DNA of 41,328 nt from Flavobacteriia bacterium (GTDB lineage: Bacteria; Bacteroidota; Bacteroidia; Flavobacteriales_D; Crocinitomicaceae). The stretch lies in assembly GCA_947462925.1 (NCBI GenBank), contig CANHQP010000030.1, forward strand, positions 1 to 41,328, given 5' to 3'. Position numbers and translations under genes: made by a program. This document shows positions 24,057 to 32,197 of this stretch, in pieces. Numbering within the stretch: the first letter of the stretch is position 1; each line of letters opens with the position of its first letter. The notes under the pieces are model-generated. The model was not told where the DNA came from. It was given only the letters and a program-made list of their open reading frames with translations, and did no database searches.

Positions 24057-26114
24057 TCAAAGCTTCATAATCATAAAATCAGTTCTACGATTGACTGATC
24101 TGTTTGACTCATTTGTGTTTGGCACTTTTGGTTTTGTTTCCCCAAATCCTTGCGAAGTCATTCTTGTTCCTTGGATTCCTTGTTTTTCAAGAAACTTCTT
24201 CACTTCGTTGGCACGTTCTTTTGATAAATTCATATTTTGCGTATCGTCGCCAATATCATCCGTATGTCCTTGAACCATAATTGTAATCGTTGGATTTTCT
24301 TTTAAGAATCTGGCAAATTGCTTCAAAATAAATTCTGATTTAAGAGTCAACGCATAAGAATTTGTAGCAAATAAAATGTCGTTAATCGTGTAAGCAGCGC
24401 CTTCTTTCAATTCTCTAACAGCTAAATCATTTCCTTTGATGGTAGTCGTTTTCTTGATTTCTTCTTTGGTAATCAATTTAGAATCAAAAGCGTGACCTTC
24501 TTTTTTCACAGTAACCATTACATCTTGCGCCACATTGGTTTTCACAACTGCAGCATATTTTCCATCATCGCCGTTCACTTTAACTGTTTCAACCTTGTCT
24601 GAACTTCCATAAGCGATTTCAATGGTTGCGTTTTTAACTGGTTCACCATTTTCATCTTTCAGACTTCCTTTCACAATCGCAACAGCCTGTGGACGCGCTT
24701 CTTTGTATAATTCAAAAGCGTAAATATTCCAGTTTCCTCCGTAGCGAGAAGAATAATAAGCTAAATTTCCATCTGTTGAAACGAAAATTCCGATTTCATC
24801 TTCTGCAGTATTAATTGGATAACCGATATTTTTTGGTTTCGACCATTTTCCATCTTCTTTTCTAATGTAAAAAATATCTAAACCTCCAACGCCTTTTCTA
24901 GTTTCAGTGGATGAAGAAACGAAATACAAGGTTTCGCTGTCTTGGTGCAAAAATGGACTTTTGTCTTTTCCAGGAGTATTGATTTCAGCAAAAGGTCTTC
25001 CTGCGCCCCATTTCCCTTTTGAATCTCGCTCAGCAACCCAAATATCATTGTCTTGCGTTGCATCTGCACCACTTCGTAAAGTTGTATAATACAAAGTGTT
25101 TCCATCGGCAGAAAGTGTTGGTTGCGCATCCCATCCACGAGCAGAATTGATGCCAGGTCCCATATTTTCTAAAGGCGTCCATTTGAAATCATTTCCACCT
25201 TCTCCACTTCTTTCAAATCTAGTAATATATAAATCGCAATTTCTGTATTTCTGGGCATCAACCATTTCGTCTTTGCAAGCACACAAAATCATTTCTTTGT
25301 TATCGACGGACATGGTTGCAGCTCCATAACTTGGATAGGTTCCGTCGTTGAAAGGATTTTCAAAAGGTTTTCCACCATCAAAGTTTGGTCCTTCGCTTTT
25401 GGTTCTAGATGAATAAGTGAACTCTTCCACAACATTGGAAATCACATCACCTATATTTTTTCTATCTATTTTGCGTGTGTAAAACATCAATTCATTGTCA
25501 GGGCTAATCATTGGAAAATACTCATCCCAACTTGCTGAACTCACGTTTGCAACCATAATTGGGTTAAATGGAACTGCTTTAGTCAAAAGTTCTTGTTCTC
25601 CTTCTAATTCTTTCAAAACACTTTGAACATCAGCCAATTTCTTAGAAAAATCTTCAGGATACCTTTCTTGATTATCGCTTTTAAATGCTGCAAATTTCTT
25701 GAAATATTCGATTGCTTCGGTTTTGTTTCCTTTAGAATACTGAATAACGCCTATATAATAGGAACAATTTGCATGATAATCGGAGCAATAAGTTAATGCT
25801 TGTTTAAACATTTCATCTGCCTTAGCCATGCTTTTGTCGCCAACTGATGGATTCGGATTTTGATCATAAAACTTCATTCCTTGCTTGTAAGCAAACATTC
25901 CGTACTCATAATATGCCATCGCATTATCAGGAGCAGCAGCAATTGCCTCGTTGAAACTTAGTACGGCGGTTTTAGCATCAGCAGTATTTTTACCTGTTTC
26001 AATTAATTTTAAAACTTTTTTAGCTGGAGGTAAACAAGATTCATCTTCCACTTGCGCGAAAAGTGGTGTCATTGTTAAAGTAATCAATACGAATGAAAAG
26101 TAATTTTTTATCAT
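24057..26114 (-). CDS. PorE-like TPR / beta-propeller / carboxypeptidase-regulatory / OmpA protein
   Basis: The 685-residue secreted protein has a signal peptide (1-20, ending TPLFAQ). TPR helices span about 30-170 and WD40-like PD40 propeller repeats about 185-475 (several DNELMFYTR, GNTLYYTT, SETLYFVSS and DGNLAYYSS blades). A carboxypeptidase-regulatory-like Ig domain covers about 478-555. The OmpA/MotB peptidoglycan-binding domain covers about 575-685, with GHTDDIGDDTQNMNLSKERA and NRSVNRRTDF carrying the diaminopimelate-contacting Asp and Arg. This domain order is that of PorE, a periplasmic type IX secretion component, although Bacteroidota encode several such paralogues. No other Por/Gld gene is adjacent, so the T9SS role is uncertain. 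Confidence 0.85.
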   Translation of the reverse strand: MIKNYFSFVLITLTMTPLFAQVEDESCLPPAKKVLKLIETGKNTADAKTAVLSFNEAIAAAPDNAMAYYEYGMFAYKQGMKFYDQNPNPSVGDKSMAKADEMFKQALTYCSDYHANCSYYIGVIQYSKGNKTEAIEYFKKFAAFKSDNQERYPEDFSKKLADVQSVLKELEGEQELLTKAVPFNPIMVANVSSASWDEYFPMISPDNELMFYTRKIDRKNIGDVISNVVEEFTYSSRTKSEGPNFDGGKPFENPFNDGTYPSYGAATMSVDNKEMILCACKDEMVDAQKYRNCDLYITRFERSGEGGNDFKWTPLENMGPGINSARGWDAQPTLSADGNTLYYTTLRSGADATQDNDIWVAERDSKGKWGAGRPFAEINTPGKDKSPFLHQDSETLYFVSSSTETRKGVGGLDIFYIRKEDGKWSKPKNIGYPINTAEDEIGIFVSTDGNLAYYSSRYGGNWNIYAFELYKEARPQAVAIVKGSLKDENGEPVKNATIEIAYGSSDKVETVKVNGDDGKYAAVVKTNVAQDVMVTVKKEGHAFDSKLITKEEIKKTTTIKGNDLAVRELKEGAAYTINDILFATNSYALTLKSEFILKQFARFLKENPTITIMVQGHTDDIGDDTQNMNLSKERANEVKKFLEKQGIQGTRMTSQGFGETKPKVPNTNESNRSVNRRTDFMIMKL

Positions 26115-26298
26115 GATCAGTTTTTTGTTCCTTGATTTGAGTCGATTTATTCAAAAGTCGTACCCAATTTTTTCATAGCGTTAAATTACTGCTTTTGTTA
26201 CAGTAGCATTTTGAGAAAATCTTTTAATTTTCAACATTAAAACCTTTAAAAATAAATTGAATTTTTTTTTGGAAAAAATAGTGCTTCATTAATTTCCC

Positions 26299-26306
26299 TA
26301 TATTCG
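26299..26306 (+). promoter_or_regulatory. TAnnTTCG promoter element of the ribD operon
   Basis: TATATTCG differs from TAnnTTTG at one base and ends four bases before the ribD ATG, implying an extremely short or absent leader. A similar TTCG variant precedes lpd. Confidence 0.4.
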
Positions 26307-26310
26307 CATC

Positions 26311-27336
26311 ATGGACGAAATCTATATGCAAAGATGTATTGATTTGGCACTGTTGGGTGGTGTAAGTGTTGCGCCAAATCCAATGGTCGGCGCAGTTATA
26401 GTTTGCGAAGGAAAAATAATTGGAGAGGGATATCACCAAAAATATGGTGAAGCACACGCAGAAGTAAATGCAATCAATGCAGTACAAGACAAATCATTGC
26501 TTGCCAATTCCACTATTTATGTGAGTTTAGAACCTTGCGCACATTCAGGAAAAACGCCTCCATGTGCTGACTTGTTGGTTCGTTGTAATTTCAAACGTGT
26601 TGTAATCGGTTGCCAAGATCCATTTCCTGAAGTAGCTGGAAAAGGAATCAAGAAAATCAAAAAAGCAAACATAGAGGTTACTGTTGGGGTATTGGAAGAA
26701 CACTGTTTAAAACTCAACAAAAGATTTTTTACATTCCACAGAAAAGAGCGACCATATATTATACTGAAATGGGCACAAACGGCTGATGGATTCATTGATT
26801 CGGTCAGAAATGAAACAACAAGAAAAATAAATTGGATTTCTGCTCCTGAAACGCAATCATTGGTGCATCAATGGCGCAGTGAAGAACAAGCGATTTTAGT
26901 TGGTTGGAAAACGGTTGAATTTGACAATCCAAGCTTAACAGTTCGTGAAGTGACAGGACAAAATCCTTTGCGCGTGATTATTGACAGTCAATTACGCATG
27001 CCGAAAGAATCCAAAATTTACAGTGACAATGGTAAAACCTTGGTGTTAAATCGCATCAAAAGTGAAATTGTTGACAATGTTGAATTTGTAAAATTGACAA
27101 ATTTGGACACTGAAAACATCCTTAAAGCATTGTATGAACGAAATATTCTTTCTGTTTTTGTGGAAGGTGGAAGTCGCACCATTCAGCATTTTTTAGTAGA
27201 CAATGTTTGGGACGAAGCACGAGTAATTGTCGGTAAATCAACCTTCAAAGAAGGCATTAAAGCACCAAGAATCACAGCCGTTCCAACCCATTCATTCAGT
27301 TTTTCGACTGACAAAATTTACCAATATTATCGTTAA
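26311..27336 (+). CDS. ribD: RibD, bifunctional riboflavin deaminase/reductase
   Basis: The 341-residue enzyme catalyses deamination of the GTP-derived diaminopyrimidine and reduction of its ribose side chain. The deaminase domain (1-145) has the zinc motif H49-A-E51 and PCAHSGKTPPC (C76, C85). The reductase domain (about 150-341) starts with RPYIILKWAQTADGFI and contains the family FVEGGSRTIQHFL motif. Length is normal. No riboswitch is needed in the few leader bases and none is seen. The stop overlaps the start of the next gene (TAATG), placing ribD with an EamA transporter and recX. Confidence 0.95.
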   Translation: MDEIYMQRCIDLALLGGVSVAPNPMVGAVIVCEGKIIGEGYHQKYGEAHAEVNAINAVQDKSLLANSTIYVSLEPCAHSGKTPPCADLLVRCNFKRVVIGCQDPFPEVAGKGIKKIKKANIEVTVGVLEEHCLKLNKRFFTFHRKERPYIILKWAQTADGFIDSVRNETTRKINWISAPETQSLVHQWRSEEQAILVGWKTVEFDNPSLTVREVTGQNPLRVIIDSQLRMPKESKIYSDNGKTLVLNRIKSEIVDNVEFVKLTNLDTENILKALYERNILSVFVEGGSRTIQHFLVDNVWDEARVIVGKSTFKEGIKAPRITAVPTHSFSFSTDKIYQYYR

Positions 27337-28214
27337 TGATTCCATTAATTATCGGGATTTTATCCTCTGCATTTATATTTATCTTGTTCAGACTTTTCCC
27401 AAAATATGGAATTGATACTTTTCAAGCCATCGTTTTCAATTATTTCACTGCATTAACTTGTGGTTTTTTGCTTTATGGCAAAGATTTCAAACAGGAAGCC
27501 ATCGATAATCCATCTTGGTTTCCTTTTGCTATTTTAACGGGATTTCTCTTAATTGCTTTGTTTCTCGCGATTGGAATCAGTTCGCAAAAAAACGGAATGG
27601 CGATCACCTCAGTTTCTGTCAAAATGAGCATGGCGATGACGATGTGCTTGATGATTTTTGCCTACAATGAATCGCTTTCGCTATTTAAAATTCTGGGAAT
27701 TATTTTTGCAATTGTGGGCGTTTTAGCGATGTCTTGGCCAAGTAAAGCTGGAAATGAAACGAAAGAAAAAACGGTTTTATGGCTACTAATCGTTTTATTT
27801 CTTGGCAGTGGAATTTTAGATTTCTTACTGAATTACGTGCAAAATTATCACCAAAAATTCATTCCTTCGTCTTTATTTAGCGCCGTTTCTTTCGGAATCG
27901 CTGGACTTTTTGGTTTGTCGGTTTTGATTGTCGATTTGATTCGCAAAAAACGCACGTTCGCTTTAAAAAATATTTTGGCAGGAATTTGTTTGGGAATTCC
28001 CAATTATTTTTCGATTTACTTGTTGCTTCTCTCCTATTCAACTACTGGTTGGAATGACTCAACAGTCCTAGCGATTTGCAATGTATCAGTTGTTTTGCTT
28101 GCAGCAATCATTGGATTTTTAGGATTCAAAGAGAATTTCAATAAATTAAAAATCATCGGTTTAACAGCTTCAATTGCTGCCATTGTTTTACTTTATTTAG
28201 CATCTTTCAACTAA
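27336..28214 (+). CDS. EamA/DMT-family transporter
   Basis: The 292-residue protein has ten hydrophobic segments in two similar halves, as in drug/metabolite transporters of the EamA type (IIGILSSAFIFILFRLF at the start, KILGIIFAIVGVLAMSW closing the first half and LKIIGLTASIAAIVLLYLA closing the second). Substrate is unknown. Because it is translationally coupled to ribD (TAATG), transport of a flavin-related metabolite is an idea, but recX directly follows too, so the grouping may be incidental. Confidence 0.85.
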   Translation: MIPLIIGILSSAFIFILFRLFPKYGIDTFQAIVFNYFTALTCGFLLYGKDFKQEAIDNPSWFPFAILTGFLLIALFLAIGISSQKNGMAITSVSVKMSMAMTMCLMIFAYNESLSLFKILGIIFAIVGVLAMSWPSKAGNETKEKTVLWLLIVLFLGSGILDFLLNYVQNYHQKFIPSSLFSAVSFGIAGLFGLSVLIVDLIRKKRTFALKNILAGICLGIPNYFSIYLLLLSYSTTGWNDSTVLAICNVSVVLLAAIIGFLGFKENFNKLKIIGLTASIAAIVLLYLASFN

Positions 28215-28697
28215 ATGAAACCGCAAACAACTTACATTCCTTCGTTTTTAGAAGCCAAAGCCAAAATGGAAGCTTGGTGCGCATATCAAGAGCGTTGTCA
28301 GTTTGAAGTTGAACAAAAACTAATTACGTGGAAATTCAACGAAACAGAACGAAGTCAAATCATTGCGGATTTAATTTCTAATAGATTTATCGATGAAGAA
28401 CGCTTTGCAAGCGCCTTTGTTTCTGGAAAATTTAGAATCAAACATTGGGGTAGAAATAAAATCAAGCAGCATTTGAAGCAAAAGCGAATTTCAGATTATT
28501 CTATCAAAAAAGGAATGCAAGAAATCGATCCTGAAGAATATTGGAATACGTTGAAAAGATTGGCTGAACGCAAAATGAAAGAAAAAAAAGCCAAGGAAGA
28601 AAATTGGCAAATTCAAACTAGAACGCAACGATATTTGGCTTCGAAAGGCTATGAATTTGATTTGATTTTGGATGCAATGCAGGAAATTGAAAAATAA
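28215..28697 (+). CDS. recX: RecX-family RecA regulator
   Basis: The 160-residue basic helical protein contains the three-helix RecX repeats. WCAYQERCQFEVEQKL with the ADLISNRFIDEERFASAFV stretch marks the first repeat, GRNKIKQHLKQKRIS the second, and QTRTQRYLASKGYEFDLILDAM the third. RecX binds the RecA filament and limits or tunes its activity. The ATG directly follows the stop of the transporter with no gap, so it is the third gene of the ribD operon. recA is not in the window. Confidence 0.9.
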   Translation: MKPQTTYIPSFLEAKAKMEAWCAYQERCQFEVEQKLITWKFNETERSQIIADLISNRFIDEERFASAFVSGKFRIKHWGRNKIKQHLKQKRISDYSIKKGMQEIDPEEYWNTLKRLAERKMKEKKAKEENWQIQTRTQRYLASKGYEFDLILDAMQEIEK

Positions 28698-28796
28698 GAT
28701 TCAGATTCTTTAGAATAAATAATTGATCCCGTTCAAACAACTATTCTATTAAAAATGCGTTAATATTTGTTATGTGACATTTATCTCGCCTAATCA

Positions 28797-28804
28797 TATA
28801 TTTG
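28797..28804 (+). promoter_or_regulatory. TAnnTTTG element upstream of the polyprenol-mannose synthase-like gene
   Basis: TATATTTG contains the TTG at 28802 that would otherwise serve as the start of a longer frame. Its presence supports an internal start such as GTG 28847. Confidence 0.4.
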
Positions 28805-28846
28805 ATTTTAATTTTAATCCTTATTTTAGTACCCAAATCTAGAAAA

Positions 28847-29560
28847 GTGCCAAAAAGTGTTGTAATTATTCCCACTTACAATGAAAGTGAAAATGTAGAA
28901 AAGATGATTCATCAAGTGATGAACTATCCTGAGCAATTTCACATTTTGATTGTCGACGATGGTTCTCCTGATGGAACAGCCTCCATTGTTGAGCGACTTC
29001 AAGAAACGTACAAAGAAAGATTACACATCGAAAAACGCGCTGGAAAACAAGGACTCGGAACCGCTTACATTCATGGTTTCAAATGGTCATTGAGAAACGG
29101 CTACGAATATGTATTTGAAATGGACTGCGATTTCTCGCACAATCCTGATGATTTAGCTAGACTTTTAAACGCCATCGACGGTGGAAAAGGTCAATTGAGC
29201 ATTGGATCAAGGTATTGTAAAGGTGGAAAAGTATCGAATTGGCCATTTGACAGAATTCTCATGTCATATTTCGCATCCATTTATGTGCGCATGATTTTGT
29301 GGATTGGCATCAAAGACACAACTGCAGGTTTTATTTGCTACCACAGAAGCGTATTGGAAAAAGTACAACTAGACAACATTCCTTTTAAAGGTTATGCTTT
29401 TCAAATTTGCATGAAATATGCCGCTAAAAAACATGGATTCAAAATTATCGAAGTGCCAATCACTTTTGTAGATAGACTTTATGGAGAATCCAAAATGAGC
29501 TCTGGGATTTTCAAAGAAGCTTTTTTTGGTGTTTGGTCGATGTTACGCATGAAATTATAA
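28847..29560 (+). CDS. GT2 glycosyltransferase, polyprenol-phosphate mannose synthase-like (DPM1 type)
   Basis: The enzyme, about 237 residues from GTG 28847, is a short GT-A transferase without a C-terminal membrane anchor, like soluble Dpm1/polyprenol monophosphomannose synthase. Motifs: VVIIPTYNESENV at the N-terminus, HILIVDDGSPDGTA for nucleotide binding, MDCDFSHNPDDL as metal DxD, and the late GYAFQICMKYAAKKHGFKI and RLYGESKMS stretches typical of this group. It would charge a polyprenyl phosphate with mannose for glycosylation or wall glycans. The frame is open from a TTG at 28802, but the added residues are a hydrophobic ILIL run overlapping the promoter, so the GTG is preferred; the start remains uncertain. 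Confidence 0.85.
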   Translation: MPKSVVIIPTYNESENVEKMIHQVMNYPEQFHILIVDDGSPDGTASIVERLQETYKERLHIEKRAGKQGLGTAYIHGFKWSLRNGYEYVFEMDCDFSHNPDDLARLLNAIDGGKGQLSIGSRYCKGGKVSNWPFDRILMSYFASIYVRMILWIGIKDTTAGFICYHRSVLEKVQLDNIPFKGYAFQICMKYAAKKHGFKIIEVPITFVDRLYGESKMSSGIFKEAFFGVWSMLRMKL

Positions 29561-29589
29561 AAATTCAAACATAGCTAAATCAAAAATTT

Positions 29590-30927
29590 ATGAAATCAAA
29601 GTTACTGAAAGGTGCAAAGATTTTCAACGAAGGAAAATCATTTTTCGCTGATGTTTTGATTGAAAACGAAAGAATTGCTCGCATTGATGCAAACATTTCT
29701 GCTTCTGAAAACATGGAAGTGATTGATTTAGAAGGAAAATGGTTATTACCAGGTTGCATCGACGACCAAGTGCATTTCCGCGAACCAGGCTTGACACACA
29801 AAGGAAATATCCAATCTGAATCGCGCGCGGCTGTTGCTGGTGGAATCACTTCTTTCATGGAAATGCCAAACACCGTTCCAAACGCATTGACTCAAAAATT
29901 ATTGCAAGATAAATACGACATCGCAAGCCAAAATTCTCCTGCAAATTATTCGTTTTTCATGGGCGCTTCCAATGACAATTTGGAAGAAGTTTTGAGAACT
30001 GACGGTAAAAATGTTTGCGGTGTAAAAATTTTCATGGGTTCTTCCACTGGAAATATGTTAGTTGATCGCTCTGAAACTTTAGAAAGATTATTTTCTCAAG
30101 TTCCATTGTTGATTGCAACACATTGTGAAGACGAAGCGACAATTAGAAGAAATACAGAGATTTACAGAGAAAAATACGGAGAAAATGTACCAATGGAAAT
30201 GCATCCTTTGATTCGCTCAGCGGAAGCATGCCACATTTCCTCGTCTTTTGCATCAAATTTGGCAAAAAAGTACAACACACGTTTACACATTTTACATATT
30301 TCAACAGGAATCGAAGTTGATTTATTCGATAATTCAATCCCATTGGAGCAAAAAAGAATCACTTCTGAAGCTTGCGTGCACCATTTATGGTTCAACGATC
30401 AAGATTACAAAACCAAAGGCACATTTATCAAATGGAATCCAGCGGTGAAAACTGAAGAAGACCGTTTGGCAATTTGGAAAGGTTTATTAAATGATAAAAT
30501 TGACATCATTGCAACAGACCATGCGCCACATACTATTGATGAAAAAAACGGAACTTATTTCAACGCTCCATCTGGTGGACCATTGGTTCAACACGCTTTA
30601 TTAGCCATGCTAGAAAAAGCGAAAGATGGTGTAATTTCAGTTGAAAAGGTGGTAGAAAAAATGGCACATGCACCAGCGATTTGCTTTCAATTGGAAGAAC
30701 GTGGTTTCATCAGGGAAGGTTATTACGCAGATTTAGTAATTGTTGATCCAAATGAAAATGTCACGGTTTCAAAATCAAACATCCTTTATCACTGCGGTTG
30801 GTCTCCATTTGAAGGAACGAATTTCTCCCATAAAATTGCGGGTACCTTTGTCAATGGAAATTTGGTTTACGACGGCGACAAAGTACGAACCGACCTTTTC
30901 GGTAAGAGACTAACATTCAATAAATGA
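29590..30927 (+). CDS. pyrC: Dihydroorotase (class I-like, Bacteroidota type)
   Basis: The 445-residue amidohydrolase makes dihydroorotate from carbamoyl-aspartate in pyrimidine synthesis. Recognisable motifs are VHFREPGLTHKG (metal and substrate), MEMPNTVPN (substrate), GVKIFMGSSTGN (candidate carboxylated Lys), IATHCEDE and LHILHIST (metal His), and ATDHAPHT (catalytic Asp). The first metal motif, usually DxHVH, reads DDQVH, so the first His is Gln (Q60, followed by H62). As far as I recall, this substitution is typical of Bacteroidota dihydroorotases. The stop overlaps the DUF4296 lipoprotein start (ATGA). Confidence 0.92.
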   Translation: MKSKLLKGAKIFNEGKSFFADVLIENERIARIDANISASENMEVIDLEGKWLLPGCIDDQVHFREPGLTHKGNIQSESRAAVAGGITSFMEMPNTVPNALTQKLLQDKYDIASQNSPANYSFFMGASNDNLEEVLRTDGKNVCGVKIFMGSSTGNMLVDRSETLERLFSQVPLLIATHCEDEATIRRNTEIYREKYGENVPMEMHPLIRSAEACHISSSFASNLAKKYNTRLHILHISTGIEVDLFDNSIPLEQKRITSEACVHHLWFNDQDYKTKGTFIKWNPAVKTEEDRLAIWKGLLNDKIDIIATDHAPHTIDEKNGTYFNAPSGGPLVQHALLAMLEKAKDGVISVEKVVEKMAHAPAICFQLEERGFIREGYYADLVIVDPNENVTVSKSNILYHCGWSPFEGTNFSHKIAGTFVNGNLVYDGDKVRTDLFGKRLTFNK

Positions 30928-31268
30928 GAATTATAACTTTCATTTCATTGATTTTAATTTTTGCTTCATGTAAAACAGAAGTCAAACGCTTTGACGAGCC
31001 AGAAAATCTAATTCCGAGAGATTCGATGGTTTTGATTATGGAAGAATTAACTGTGTTAGAATCGTATATCACAACAAAATATCCGATGATGCACGTCAAC
31101 GAAAAAGTCATGCGCAAATCAGGCGACGCCATTTTGAAAAAATACCACATCAGCTTCAAACGATTTGATGAATCAGTCAGCTATTACGGTTCCCGACAGG
31201 ACGAAATGCAATCGATCTACACAGAAGTGCAGGATTCTTTGAATTGGAAATTGAATCACTTGCAATAG
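30924..31268 (+). CDS. DUF4296 lipoprotein
   Basis: The 114-residue protein starts with a lipoprotein signal peptide whose lipobox is IFASC, so C16 would be the lipidated residue. The mature helical domain (ENLIPRDSMVLIMEELTVLES ... YPMMHVNEKVM ... KYHISFKRFDESVSYYGSRQDEM) is DUF4296, a Bacteroidota-specific family of unknown role. It overlaps pyrC by four bases (ATGA) and is probably translated from the same message. Downstream begins the heptameric repeat array. Confidence 0.88.
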   Translation: MRIITFISLILIFASCKTEVKRFDEPENLIPRDSMVLIMEELTVLESYITTKYPMMHVNEKVMRKSGDAILKKYHISFKRFDESVSYYGSRQDEMQSIYTEVQDSLNWKLNHLQ

Positions 31269-31285
31269 AGAAACGCTACGCTGTT

Positions 31286-31509
31286 AGACTTTAGATAATA
31301 GACATTAGATATTAGATATTAGATATTAGATATTAGATAATAGATAATAGATAATAGACATTAGATATTAGATATTAGATATTAGATAATAGACATTAGA
31401 TATTAGATATTAGATATTAGATAATAGATAATAGATAATAGACATTAGATATTAGATATTAGATATTAGATATTAGATATTAGATAATAGATAATAGATA
31501 ATAGACTGT
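31286..31509. repeat. Tandem array of 32 heptamers (AGATATT/AGATAAT/AGACATT)
   Basis: I can divide these 224 bases into exactly 32 units of 7 bases with no slip. Apart from the edge units AGACTTT (first) and AGACTGT (last), only three versions occur. They follow a higher-order order: one AGACATT, then three to five AGATATT, then usually three AGATAAT, repeated four times (one block has a single AGATAAT). It fills most of the 359-base gap between convergent genes. There are no spacers, so it is not CRISPR. Confidence 0.95.
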
Positions 31510-31587
31510 ATACGTTAGAGATAGACCTTATACTGAAGACTTTAGGTCTGTTTCTATGCTAATTCAAAAATTTCAAAAAATTTAAAC

Positions 31588-31620
31588 GTCTAATGTCTTC
31601 GATCTTTTGTCTTAAGTCTC
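31588..31620. repeat. Short heptameric arm in opposite orientation to the 31.3-kb array
   Basis: Five TCT triplets occur at exact 7-base spacing (31589, 31596, 31603, 31610, 31617) in units such as ATGTCTT and AAGTCTC. These are the reverse complement of the AGACATT-type units to the left. This arm ends seven bases before the ruvC stop. Confidence 0.75.
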
Positions 31621-31627
31621 GACAAAA

Positions 31628-32182
31628 CTATATTTTCCTCCCAGGATTATTCTTAATGAAAGAAGCCCAGGAATTTCCACCGGCTTTGTTGTGCTCTCCG
31701 ATTCCTTTGGAGAAATGGTGACAAACTGCAACTCCTAATCCATCTGTCGCATCGAGGTATTTGGGCATTTCCTCAAAATTCAGCAAAGATTGAAGCATTG
31801 CGGCGACTTGTTCCTTGGAAGAATTTCCGTTTCCTGTGATGGCTTGCTTGATTCTTCGCGGTGTGTATTCTTCAAAAGGCACATTGTTTTTCAAAGCAGC
31901 TGCGATGGCAACACCCTGAGCGCGACCTAATTTCATCATCGATTGCACATTTTTTCCGAAGAATGGCGCTTCAATCGCCATTTCGTCAGGTTTGTACTCG
32001 CCTATCAATCCGTCTAAACGATCAAAAATGCGTTTCAACTTATCAGGATGACCAGCGATTTTGGATAATTGAATGATTCCAAAGTTCAATAAAACCAATT
32101 TTTTGCCTTGAATATGAATTATTCCATATCCCATGACGGAAGTTCCGGGGTCAATTCCAAGAATTATTTTATCTTCAACCAT
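31628..32182 (-). CDS. ruvC: Holliday junction endonuclease RuvC
   Basis: From ATG 32182 the protein is 184 residues. The RNase H-like catalytic acids are visible: D11 in LGIDPGTS, E71 in AIEAPFFGKN, and D144/D147 in LDATDGLGVAVCHH, with the substrate-binding NVQSMMKLGRAQG stretch between. It resolves Holliday junctions as a dimer with RuvAB. An ATG at 32197 would add five residues, but a TAGTTTTG promoter at 32203-32210 would put the transcript start at or after it, so I choose 32182. It faces a membrane-protein gene head to head. Confidence 0.94.
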   Translation of the reverse strand: MVEDKIILGIDPGTSVMGYGIIHIQGKKLVLLNFGIIQLSKIAGHPDKLKRIFDRLDGLIGEYKPDEMAIEAPFFGKNVQSMMKLGRAQGVAIAAALKNNVPFEEYTPRRIKQAITGNGNSSKEQVAAMLQSLLNFEEMPKYLDATDGLGVAVCHHFSKGIGEHNKAGGNSWASFIKNNPGRKI

Positions 32183-32197
32183 TATTTCATTCTTCAA

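Noticed and set aside
24057..26114. Firm naming as PorE of the type IX secretion system
   Set aside because: Domain order matches, but Bacteroidota have several such paralogues and no por/gld neighbours are present.
26115..26310. FMN riboswitch upstream of ribD
   Set aside because: No conserved RFN helices or GC-rich elements are seen, and the likely promoter ends four bases from the ATG.
31286..31509. Possible CRISPR array
   Set aside because: Units are 7 bases, contiguous and without spacers; no cas gene is near.
32108..32197. Extended start of the UPF0104 protein at TTG 32108
   Set aside because: The extra residues are antisense to ruvC and not part of the family; GTG 32198 fits better.
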